Shown one piece after another: positions 1 to 7,574 of a stretch of 42,663 bases of DNA. The DNA is from an uncultured Acidobacteriia bacterium (lineage in GTDB: Bacteria; Acidobacteriota; Terriglobia; Bryobacterales; Bryobacteraceae): positions 1 to 42,663 of the forward strand of contig CAIKAS010000193.1 of the NCBI GenBank assembly GCA_903825445.1, written 5' to 3'. Below the pieces are notes generated by a model. It searched no databases. It worked only from the letters and a program-made list of their open reading frames with translations, and was not told where the DNA came from. Each line of letters opens with the position of its first letter. The first letter of the stretch is position 1. The position numbers and the translations under genes were made by a program.

Positions 1-451
1 CCAAAATAAATAAACGGGTCTTTGCCGTACGTGGCTGGAAATGATAGACCCCGTCGAGCGTCACCTGAGTATTGCTGGTCTTGATCGAAGCATATGCAGT
101 CTGGGTATACGGCCGCAAATACAGGCGATTAGAGCCCACCTGCAGGGACGTTTCAAGTGAGAATTTGGGGGTGAAGTCGAAACCAAACTTTTCGCCGAAT
201 AGCCATCCACTTCCAAAACGGTCAACGTAGTTTCGAGTATTGTTCCCCTGAAACGCCTGGAACCACTGCCAACCCACATAAGGCGTGATGTCCCAGGCTG
301 CATAACCTCCGTCGTCTGTAGCGGCTGCGGCCGGTTTGGCAGATCCCGAGTTGGCGCTCTGTCCAAATGCGCTTACCGAAATTGCCAGCCCTACCGTGGC
401 ACACAACAAAAGCTGCCGGCCGAGCCGGTCAAATTGTGACCTCTTCGTCAT
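1..451 (-). CDS. Outer-membrane beta-barrel protein, N-terminal part (cut by window edge)
   Basis: The frame is open from an ATG at 451 down to the left edge, giving the first 150 residues. A GGGAG ribosome-binding site lies about 7 bases before the ATG. Residues 1-30 form a signal peptide: a basic start, a hydrophobic core near LLLCATVGLAI, and a likely cut after SAFG. A short Ala/Ser/Gly linker follows. From about residue 58 there are alternating aromatic/polar stretches such as DITPYVGWQWFQAF and a strand-like pattern typical of small OmpA/OmpX-like porin domains. It is the last visible gene of the minus-strand glycosylation operon, 36 bases after the Asp-box gene. One N-x-S/T sequon (GNNTR) is present. 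The exact family cannot be named from this part. Confidence 0.75.
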   Translation of the reverse strand, partial: MTKRSQFDRLGRQLLLCATVGLAISVSAFGQSANSGSAKPAAAATDDGGYAAWDITPYVGWQWFQAFQGNNTRNYVDRFGSGWLFGEKFGFDFTPKFSLETSLQVGSNRLYLRPYTQTAYASIKTSNTQVTLDGVYHFQPRTAKTRLFIL

Positions 452-487
452 GAAATTATCTCCCTCTATGAACATCAAAGTCTATTA

Positions 488-2503
488 TCAATCATTTCGG
501 GGCCCGGATGCTACGCCGATCAATCTACCAGTGGTAGTTGACCAGTTTCCGATGCCGGTGGAATACACTCCGCGTCGCGGAAACAGAGCAAAAAGCCTGT
601 CTGGAAACGCGGAAAGCACGAACAAAGACGCTGGGCCGGCATTCGAGCCGGTTTCGTCGTCAAGCGGTTGCCAGCGCTGGCCTCCGTCAGTTGAAACAAA
701 AATCCGTCCGCCCTGTGATACAAAAGCCTCACCAGACCGGGTTGGGTGAAAAAGCACCAAACTGACCGTTTCGGTATCGATTCCGGAATGTACCTGCGCC
801 CAGGTTGCGCAGCCGTCTGTCGACCGGAACAGGCCGTTTGGCGTAGCCGCGAGCGCAACACTTGCAGTTCCCAGAACCGGAGCGTCGAACGCCAGCCCAT
901 ACCAGATTCCCTTAGTCCCGGCATCACCGCACGCGGTCCAGGTCTGACCGTCGTCGGAACTGCGCAAAGCGCCCGAAGTGGTCAAGGCGGCAACCATATG
1001 TCCGCCAGAACGCTGCAAAGACTGGACAGCTGCGGCACCGGATGGCGCCGCAATCGGATTCCAGGCCATTCCGTCACTGCTGCGAAACAACCCGGACGGG
1101 GTGGCGGCGAGAAGCGAACCACCAGTCAGCGGCAATAAAGCGCTGATCTGTGCCTCGGAAGGTCCTTTGCGTACGGCCCATGTCTGCCCGCCATCCCGGG
1201 ATTCAAACAGGCCGTGATATCCGGCTGCATACAAACGCTTCGCGTCATCGGGCGCAGTCGCCATTTGCACCAGTTCGTCGCCGGCAGGTCCACCGGCATG
1301 CACCCATCGCAGCGCCAGGTTGTCAGTCTTGTAGACACCACCCGTGCCCGCTTCATACACGCTGCTTGAATAGAGAGCTGTTCCTGCACCAGTCAAGGTG
1401 GTAAAGTTCCGATTTGTGAATCCAACGTTCGATTCGCGAATTGTGTTGCCTTCGTCGTTAGAGACCAGCAGCCCTCCCGTGAGCGCCGCAAAAAACATCC
1501 TGCTATCAACGAGCGGGTCGAAGGCCACGGATTTCACGCTGTAGGCGCTCACTTTGCGCCAGGCCTTGCCGCCATTATCGGACTTCAATAACCCTTCTGT
1601 GGTTCCGGCGAACACAACACCCTCATGGCGCGGGTCGAGAGCCACAAAATGCGTTCGGAATGCACCCTTCGGGGTTTCTAGTTTGGTCCAGTGCCCCGCT
1701 GCATCCGTGCTGTTGTAGACGCCGCTGCATGCGCTGGCCATCACGTGTTCGGGTCGACGCGCATCTACCTGAAGGCTGAAAACATCCGAATCGTCGATCA
1801 TTCCTGTGTGAATGGACTCCCATGTCGAACCGCCGTTGGTCGTCCGCCAAGGCAAGTGAGTGGTGCCGGCGTAAAGGATCCTGCTGTCGGTCGGGTGGAA
1901 TGCCAAAGAAACCACTGGGCGAAGCTCAGTGTTGTCCACATCCGAAATCCTTTTCCATGACGCCCCGCCGTCGCGGCTGATAAACACTCCGGTTCCCGAT
2001 CCTGCCGCGACCATGGCATCGTCACCTGGCCATATAGCGAGCGACCAAACGGAAATCCCTTCGGTACCGGGTAACAACTTCCAGTTCAGTCCGCCGTCCA
2101 CTGTCTTGTAGACGCCTGACGCGCGGCTCATTTCACTTTCGACTCCTGCATACCACGTCTGCGGTGCCTTGGGGTCCACTTCCAGCGCGTGCAGAACTCC
2201 GGCAAACTGGGCAGGGAACGGCAAATTCGTCCAGGACGCGCCGCCGTTTGTCGATGAGAAGATCAATCCGTTGCGTGCTGCTGCAATTACATGGCCTTTT
2301 GTAGCGGGAATGGTACGCACAATGTCCGCATCACCGCCAAACGGGCCGGTCGCCAGCCATGAAGCCGAAAGCGTTAGCGAGAAGGTGCAGCCAACTAATA
2401 ATCCGACAATCCGCCTGCCACATCTCACTAGTGCCACAGTTAATATTTTGCCATGGAAGTCCTGATTTTTCAAAGAGATTAAGGTATTTTCAGCACTGTT
2501 CAT
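488..2503 (-). CDS. Secreted Asp-box (BNR/sortilin-type) repeat beta-propeller protein
   Basis: This 671-residue protein carries about 13 copies of the Asp-box pattern S/T-x-D/N-x-G-x-x-W, for example SSTNGGASW (83-91), KTVDGGLNW, SRDGGASW and RSTDGCATW, spaced through the whole chain. Such repeats form the blades of sortilin/Ycf48-like beta-propellers. Residues 31-52 are a hydrophobic export signal. The ATG at 2503 leaves an unusually long 30-residue lead before it, and in-frame GTG codons at about residues 23 and 26 would give a more normal signal peptide. No strong ribosome-binding site decides between them. The gene is 47 bases after the GT2 gene and shares its operon. Its partner or substrate is unknown. 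Three N-x-S/T sequons (NST, NFT, NWS) make it a possible glycosylation target, which is inference. Confidence 0.8.
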   Translation of the reverse strand: MNSAENTLISLKNQDFHGKILTVALVRCGRRIVGLLVGCTFSLTLSASWLATGPFGGDADIVRTIPATKGHVIAAARNGLIFSSTNGGASWTNLPFPAQFAGVLHALEVDPKAPQTWYAGVESEMSRASGVYKTVDGGLNWKLLPGTEGISVWSLAIWPGDDAMVAAGSGTGVFISRDGGASWKRISDVDNTELRPVVSLAFHPTDSRILYAGTTHLPWRTTNGGSTWESIHTGMIDDSDVFSLQVDARRPEHVMASACSGVYNSTDAAGHWTKLETPKGAFRTHFVALDPRHEGVVFAGTTEGLLKSDNGGKAWRKVSAYSVKSVAFDPLVDSRMFFAALTGGLLVSNDEGNTIRESNVGFTNRNFTTLTGAGTALYSSSVYEAGTGGVYKTDNLALRWVHAGGPAGDELVQMATAPDDAKRLYAAGYHGLFESRDGGQTWAVRKGPSEAQISALLPLTGGSLLAATPSGLFRSSDGMAWNPIAAPSGAAAVQSLQRSGGHMVAALTTSGALRSSDDGQTWTACGDAGTKGIWYGLAFDAPVLGTASVALAATPNGLFRSTDGCATWAQVHSGIDTETVSLVLFHPTRSGEAFVSQGGRIFVSTDGGQRWQPLDDETGSNAGPASLFVLSAFPDRLFALFPRRGVYSTGIGNWSTTTGRLIGVASGPRND

Positions 2504-2550
2504 GTCTGCCGAAGTCAGGTGGCGGCCTGCATCCGCGCCATTTCCCGGCT

Positions 2551-3369
2551 TCAGTCGGAGTGCGTCGGCACTATTACCGGATTGGCGGAGGACTCCTGAA
2601 CGGTCGGAGTTTTATCAATCGTCGAACCTGCGCGTGCAGGTTCCGCAGCTTCTCGTCGCGACTCAGATCGCCTCGGCAAGCGCGCCAAAATGCGGCAAGC
2701 GTACGCCACCGATGTCAGGAATGTCATCGAGGACCTTCCCGCATGCCGCGGATGCATGCGGCACGCAACCTCATGAATTTGAAAGCCTTGTCGTCTTAGC
2801 GCCACAAGAGCTCCCGCTTCCGGATAGGCCGTGCTTGAGTTTGCCAGAAACTCCAAAGCACGGCGGTTGACAGCTATAAACCCAGACGTCGGATCGTGGA
2901 TTGTCTGCCCCAGCGCGGGCGCGAGCAATTTACGAAGCACCGCGATGCCCACCGAACGGACCGCAGACGTCTTCCATGGACGGGGGCTCAGAAATCTGGA
3001 GCCAATTACTACATCGGCACCTGTTTCCCGCATGGCCCGCAACAGGATTGGGATGTCCGCCGCTTCGTGCTGGCCGTCGCCATCCACACGAACCACGGTC
3101 TCAAAGTCCTCCTTCAGCGCCATCTGGTATCCGGTTAGCAGGCACCCTGCCAGTCCGATGTGCCGGGGAGGCCTCACCACACGTGCTCCGGCCGCCGTAG
3201 CTGCCTGAGCTGTCGCGTCGCGCGAATGATCGTCGATCACGAGAACTGGCGTCCCTGGCAGAGTCTGCCCAACTGAAGCCACCACCTGACCGATGGAGGG
3301 CTCTTCGTTGCGTGCGGGGACGATTATGAGCAGGCGTTCCCGGATACCCGTTCGTTGCGAAACCGTCAT
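2551..3369 (-). CDS. Family 2 glycosyltransferase, dolichol/polyprenol-phosphate mannose synthase-like
   Basis: A 272-residue GT-A fold enzyme. Visible motifs are VPARNEE (17-23), the nucleotide-sugar DDHSRD (46-51), the metal-binding DGDGQH (96-101) and GSRF (123-126), followed by an R-x-G-x-SS segment as in DPM1/GtrB proteins. That family transfers a hexose from a nucleotide sugar to a polyprenyl phosphate on the cytoplasmic face of the membrane. No C-terminal membrane helices are seen, so it would act as a peripheral enzyme. The ATG at 3369 overlaps the stop of the preceding gene (ATGA), indicating translational coupling. The tail after about residue 235 is Ser/Arg/Ala-rich and probably disordered. 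The sugar is not predictable; the polyprenyl-phosphate role is family-level inference. Confidence 0.85.
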   Translation of the reverse strand: MTVSQRTGIRERLLIIVPARNEEPSIGQVVASVGQTLPGTPVLVIDDHSRDATAQAATAAGARVVRPPRHIGLAGCLLTGYQMALKEDFETVVRVDGDGQHEAADIPILLRAMRETGADVVIGSRFLSPRPWKTSAVRSVGIAVLRKLLAPALGQTIHDPTSGFIAVNRRALEFLANSSTAYPEAGALVALRRQGFQIHEVACRMHPRHAGRSSMTFLTSVAYACRILARLPRRSESRREAAEPARAGSTIDKTPTVQESSANPVIVPTHSD

Positions 3370-4382
3370 GCGCGCGCCAGTTCCCGTACCGTTATGCGGT
3401 GCCGCATGACGAGCCGAATGAATTCTCGCGTGCTAATTCGCCGCGTTCGTACAATCTTTGCGCGTTTCCTCAACAACAACGGCAAGTGCTTTAATGTCTC
3501 CACATGCGCCTGCACTACGATCGCCAACGCGGAACCAACGGACGATCCTGACCGCCTAAATTCCGCCGCCGCTCCGCTGCCGAAAAAAACGTGCCATAAC
3601 TGCCAAGCGTAGCGCGTTGCAGACGCAAACGGAACCAATAGTAGTAATGGAACCGGGAAACTCTTGATCACTACCCAGAGACGGTTCCGCTCTACATACC
3701 GCGCCTTGAGCGCAGAAAAAGGTTGCACGGTTCGTGAATAACAGTGGCGCACACACGCGCGCGCGGCGTAACGGCATTGCCAACCCGCCCACACGGCCCT
3801 CAGCCCCAGATCCGTGTCTTCGCAGTAAAGGAAGAAGTCGCTGTCGAACGCGCCAATCTCCTCCAGCATCTGGCGTCGATAAAGAGCCGCGCAGGCACTG
3901 GGAAAAAGGACATCGCCTGAACTGTCGAACGCGGCAGGCGCCATGGATCCGCCACGCTGTTTGCTGCTCCCGTCGAGACAAATGTACATCCCGGCCGAGT
4001 CCATTCTGCCGGAAGCCAGCAGGCGGATGCTGGACGCGCACATACCTGCGCGAGGATTTGCATCCATCTCTCGTACCAATTCCCGCAGCCAGTCCGATTC
4101 AGCCTCTGTATCGTCGTTCAATACGGCAATCATCGGCGCCACCGTGGATTTGACGGCCATATTGATTGCTCCGCCAAACCCGGCATTGAAGCCCGGCCGA
4201 ATGACGCGCAGGGGAAAACCGTACGTGTCGCCGTCTGGCACGTGCGAATCGTCGCCATTGTTAACCACAATCACCTCGAAGTCGCGCCAGTTCTGACGAT
4301 CCAGGGTCTCGAGGCAAGTGTGCAGCGCACTTCCACCCAGCAACGTGGGAATCGCTACGACCACCTGGGGCGCGGACATCAT
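3366..4382 (-). CDS. Family 2 glycosyltransferase, rhamnosyltransferase-like
   Basis: A 338-residue GT2 enzyme of the WbbL/rhamnosyltransferase type. Motifs are VAIPTL near residue 9, VVNNGD (39-44), NAGFGGAIN (66-74), the metal-binding NDD at 89-91 and the acceptor-site CEDTDLGLR (187-195). A hydrophobic stretch at 241-258 may anchor it to the membrane. The frame runs open up to 4490, but the start is placed at the ATGATG at 4382/4379, because GGAGG lies just before it and the first ATG overlaps the stop of the fusion gene (ATGA). The second ATG has the better spacing. It probably extends a lipid-linked or polysaccharide glycan together with its neighbours. Donor and linkage cannot be read from sequence. 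Confidence 0.85.
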   Translation of the reverse strand: MMSAPQVVVAIPTLLGGSALHTCLETLDRQNWRDFEVIVVNNGDDSHVPDGDTYGFPLRVIRPGFNAGFGGAINMAVKSTVAPMIAVLNDDTEAESDWLRELVREMDANPRAGMCASSIRLLASGRMDSAGMYICLDGSSKQRGGSMAPAAFDSSGDVLFPSACAALYRRQMLEEIGAFDSDFFLYCEDTDLGLRAVWAGWQCRYAARACVRHCYSRTVQPFSALKARYVERNRLWVVIKSFPVPLLLLVPFASATRYAWQLWHVFFGSGAAAEFRRSGSSVGSALAIVVQAHVETLKHLPLLLRKRAKIVRTRRISTREFIRLVMRHRITVRELARA

Positions 4383-6361
4383 CCCTCCTGTCCCTGCGAT
4401 CCGGCGCGAAGTGGTGTGGCTGCGTCGTAAAGCCAGGACGGCCGCGGTTCTCTCGGAATCGTTCCTTTTCTGGCAACCGCAAGAATGCACTCTTCCCGCA
4501 GGTCGAGTGACAGACCCTGCTTGACCAGTACGTGTCTGGCTAGTTCGGTATCTGTGACGTCAGCCCCGTAAGCGCCTGTTTCCAGGCGTTCCACGACAAA
4601 GCCACCGGCCTCCATTAGTTTGCAAATCTCCACTGGAGTATATTCCCTCTCGTGCTTCGGATCACTTGCCGCATGCCCGTGAGGATCCGGATACCGGTTG
4701 TAGAAACCAGGATGTTTCCCCCGCAGAACGGCGTTGAGCGCGCGCAGCGAAACTACGTTAGGAGTCGTCAGGATAAGGACGCCATTGTCCCGTAACACCC
4801 GGTAGATCTCACTCATCATTCGCATAGGATCTTTCCGCAGATGCTCCAGCAATTCGCAGCAAAGCACAGTCGCGAAGGAGCCAGAGGCGTAGGGAAATGT
4901 ATCCCGCTCACAATCGAACAGGTCTATGGGGCACAGCAGCGTTTCGCCGTTGCGTGCGGTCACCATCTTCAGGTCCGTGCCACCGTCTCCCAGATAAGCG
5001 CCGCGCACTTCGCCGTATCCCAGCAGATGACAGAGTGCGGGCGTGATCTGCAAATAACAGCCGAGTTCCAGTATCCGATCTTCGGCCGTCCCGGATGGTG
5101 TCAGTTGTAGTGTCCGGCAAAGGCGCGTTGCGTGTTCTTCCAGGTAACGCTCCTGGTCGGTGTTCGGTTCCGTCCATCGCCGCAGATAATTCAGTACTTC
5201 CCGAGCAGGCATGTCCACGGCCGATCTACGCACAGCGGCGGGTTCCGCGTAGGTGCCCGCAAACTCCGCGTAGCGCCGGGCCACTTCGCCCCAACTGCAC
5301 GACTCCACGGCCCATTTTTGCGCTGCCAGACCGATGGCCGAACTTGTCTCCGGAGAAGACAGCAACCAGTCCAGCGTGTCGCTCAGCACTGACTCCAGGT
5401 GGCGGTCGCACGGCAGGCGCACGCAGATTTCGTCCGGATACTCTCGCGAAGCTCCGGAGTCCGACATCACCACGGGTTTTCCCAAGCCAAACGCTCTTGA
5501 CGTAATTCCTGACGTCTCCCCAAATGACGGCCAACGCAGATTGAGTACTATGTCGCAGGCTGCTATACAGCTATCGAGGTCTTCTTCCGGAAGATGCGGC
5601 AACACGAATACTTTGCCGTCCAGGTTTAGTTCTGCTATCAGTCTCTCCACCGGCACTTCCGGATGCGCCTGCCCTGCAATCAACATCCTGGCCTCGGGAT
5701 GAATCCTGCTCAACATGCGGAATGACCGCAGGCTTTCCGCCACTCGTTTGTCGGGCCGAAAATAACCGAACATGCCGACCAGTGGCTGACCGTCCCGCAA
5801 TCCGAGTCGCCCCCGCCGTTCCGCTCCGTGAGCAGTCCCGATCCGAATGCCGTGGGGTATCAGTTCGATTCGGCCGCGAAACCCCTTCATGCGTACGGCC
5901 CCGGCCGCGTAGAGGCTGTGGACGATGCAGGCGCGGCTCGAATCCAGTAACCGCCGCAGCATGGAAAAATTGCGCGGCTGTTGCCCCGCGTGCAAGTAGC
6001 CTGATTGCCCCCCCACTTCCGGTTCCTGCCCGAAAATTTCGTAGGCCACCTCGCGCAAATACCCATTGCCTGTCCCGGCGGTCATGCCGCGAATCAGATC
6101 GTGGAGATTTGGTTCATGCAGCACCACAATCCCCGGATGCATCAAAGCAGTCTCGTAGATCTGCGCGTGAAATGGATTATTACCCAGCTGATAGATCACC
6201 GCGTCATACTTCGCGGGATCGAAGCCGCGCGGTGCTTTCTCAAACACCTGCAACTCCACCAGCTTTTCAAGTTCCGGAATCAGAGCAGCCGCGTAGTCCG
6301 CGGTACCCGTTGCGGCTGGCGGAAGCGGTGTGAACAGCGAAACACGCTTGCGCCCGCTCAT
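4379..6361 (-). CDS. Bifunctional family 4 glycosyltransferase / SAM methyltransferase fusion
   Basis: This 660-residue protein has two enzyme domains. Residues 1-380 are a GT4-type GT-B fold with LHEPN (81-85), IPHGI (168-172), the donor-domain start FGYFRPDKR (198-206) and a GETSG acceptor/donor loop at 281-285. The usual second Glu of the E-x7-E motif is replaced, as is common in the GETSG subgroup. Residues about 425-610 are a class I SAM methyltransferase with ILELGC (430-435), ELLEHL (503-508) and LTTPN (531-535). The start ATG at 6361 overlaps the upstream stop (ATGA). Joining both activities suggests a sugar that is methylated as, or just after, it is added. That order is inference, and the acceptor is unknown. 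Confidence 0.85.
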   Translation of the reverse strand: MSGRKRVSLFTPLPPAATGTADYAAALIPELEKLVELQVFEKAPRGFDPAKYDAVIYQLGNNPFHAQIYETALMHPGIVVLHEPNLHDLIRGMTAGTGNGYLREVAYEIFGQEPEVGGQSGYLHAGQQPRNFSMLRRLLDSSRACIVHSLYAAGAVRMKGFRGRIELIPHGIRIGTAHGAERRGRLGLRDGQPLVGMFGYFRPDKRVAESLRSFRMLSRIHPEARMLIAGQAHPEVPVERLIAELNLDGKVFVLPHLPEEDLDSCIAACDIVLNLRWPSFGETSGITSRAFGLGKPVVMSDSGASREYPDEICVRLPCDRHLESVLSDTLDWLLSSPETSSAIGLAAQKWAVESCSWGEVARRYAEFAGTYAEPAAVRRSAVDMPAREVLNYLRRWTEPNTDQERYLEEHATRLCRTLQLTPSGTAEDRILELGCYLQITPALCHLLGYGEVRGAYLGDGGTDLKMVTARNGETLLCPIDLFDCERDTFPYASGSFATVLCCELLEHLRKDPMRMMSEIYRVLRDNGVLILTTPNVVSLRALNAVLRGKHPGFYNRYPDPHGHAASDPKHEREYTPVEICKLMEAGGFVVERLETGAYGADVTDTELARHVLVKQGLSLDLREECILAVARKGTIPREPRPSWLYDAATPLRAGSQGQEG

Positions 6362-7464
6362 TTACGCCCCATTACACCGTAGTCTCGCGCGTCATACAGC
6401 AGTGCGTCCACCTGTCGCACGGCACCGATCTCCGTCCATGGAAGATGTTCCTCCGTTGGAAAATGATTCAACCCGGCTCGCCGCACCACCGCGAATCCGG
6501 CATACTCCAGCATGAACGTCAGCAATGCTTCCGGCAAAGGCCGCTGATGCGTTGGATCGTTCCAGAAATAGTGTGATCCCATCAGCAGATTCCCTGGATT
6601 GGGCGTCTCTATAACGATCAGCCCCCCGATAGCCAGCTTTTGAAAGGCGAGTGGCAACAGTTGCAACAGATATTCCACAGGCATGTGTTCCACCACATGG
6701 AACATGCTGACCAGCCCCAGGGACCCGTCCGGCACGGTTCGGAGGTACGCCACTGCGTCGGCCTGCTCCGCGCGAAAGCCAAGAATATTGCAGTGCTTCA
6801 CCGCCACCGGATTGGCGTCAATGCCGGTCGCCACATATCCGTTGTCTCTGGCCAGGGACAGCCATTCTCCGCGCCCGCACCCGATATCGAGCCACTCCGC
6901 GCCCCGCAGAGGATTCGCGGTTGCGATCATGCCCAGCCACTCACCGGCCTTGGCCCTGGTCTCGCGCTCTGACCCTCGAAAACGATCCTGCAAAGCAAAT
7001 TCGAATGATGGAGGAATACCGGCCGCTATCCTGACCTCTTTTGCTTCACCTGTCGGCGCAGGCGGGCCTGGCCGTTCTGTATCCAGCGCTAAATGCAGCG
7101 TCTTTACTTCTGCCGTGAGTGCTCCAATCGTCTCCATCTGCATTTCAATCAGCTTGCAAAGACTGCCGATCGTATTGGTCACTTCATTTTGAACACTGTG
7201 GATCTGCGGCGTGTACCAAAAAAGCATTCGCTGGACGGCCTGTACCAGTCGCAATCCAACGCGGGCCCTCCACGTGTAAGGAGATGGCGGCAACTGTCCG
7301 ATCGCACCGCGCATCTGGTAGAGGCGGGCATAAGCGGCATGTAACGTTCCAAGTTCATCGACAACCGCAGGCAACCCCGCCAGGTTGGTCCCCGAGCCCG
7401 AAACTCCGGTACTCTCCCGCTCCGCCTTCGCATGGATTCCCATGACCACCTTACGGATATTCAT
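6358..7464 (-). CDS. SAM-dependent methyltransferase with N-terminal coiled coil (glycan-type)
   Basis: A 368-residue protein. Residues 86-128 are a heptad-like helical region (VQNEVTNTIG onward). The C-terminal half is a class I methyltransferase with WLDIGCGRGEW (191-201), TGIDAN (213-218), a FHVVEHMP segment and IVIETPN. This architecture is common in O-antigen and cell-surface polysaccharide clusters. It is the first gene of the minus-strand operon and is joined to the next by an ATGA overlap. The start is uncertain: ATG 7464 has only a weak GAGA upstream, whereas the ATG seven codons later (7443) is preceded by AAGGTGG. The target hydroxyl is unknown. Confidence 0.8.
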   Translation of the reverse strand: MNIRKVVMGIHAKAERESTGVSGSGTNLAGLPAVVDELGTLHAAYARLYQMRGAIGQLPPSPYTWRARVGLRLVQAVQRMLFWYTPQIHSVQNEVTNTIGSLCKLIEMQMETIGALTAEVKTLHLALDTERPGPPAPTGEAKEVRIAAGIPPSFEFALQDRFRGSERETRAKAGEWLGMIATANPLRGAEWLDIGCGRGEWLSLARDNGYVATGIDANPVAVKHCNILGFRAEQADAVAYLRTVPDGSLGLVSMFHVVEHMPVEYLLQLLPLAFQKLAIGGLIVIETPNPGNLLMGSHYFWNDPTHQRPLPEALLTFMLEYAGFAVVRRAGLNHFPTEEHLPWTEIGAVRQVDALLYDARDYGVMGRK

Positions 7465-7574
7465 GCGTCTCTGTTTCGATCAGTATAACTTAGGCCGCAG
7501 TTATTGTTCCTCTGAAGAAGACCCGTGGGCTGGAGCCGTGCCGCCTTCCGTGCGCAACCGGAGTCGCTGTATGA

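Noticed and set aside
488..2503. Naming the Asp-box protein as a photosystem assembly factor (Ycf48/HCF136)
   Set aside because: It shares the repeat type only; it is much longer and no photosynthesis gene is present.
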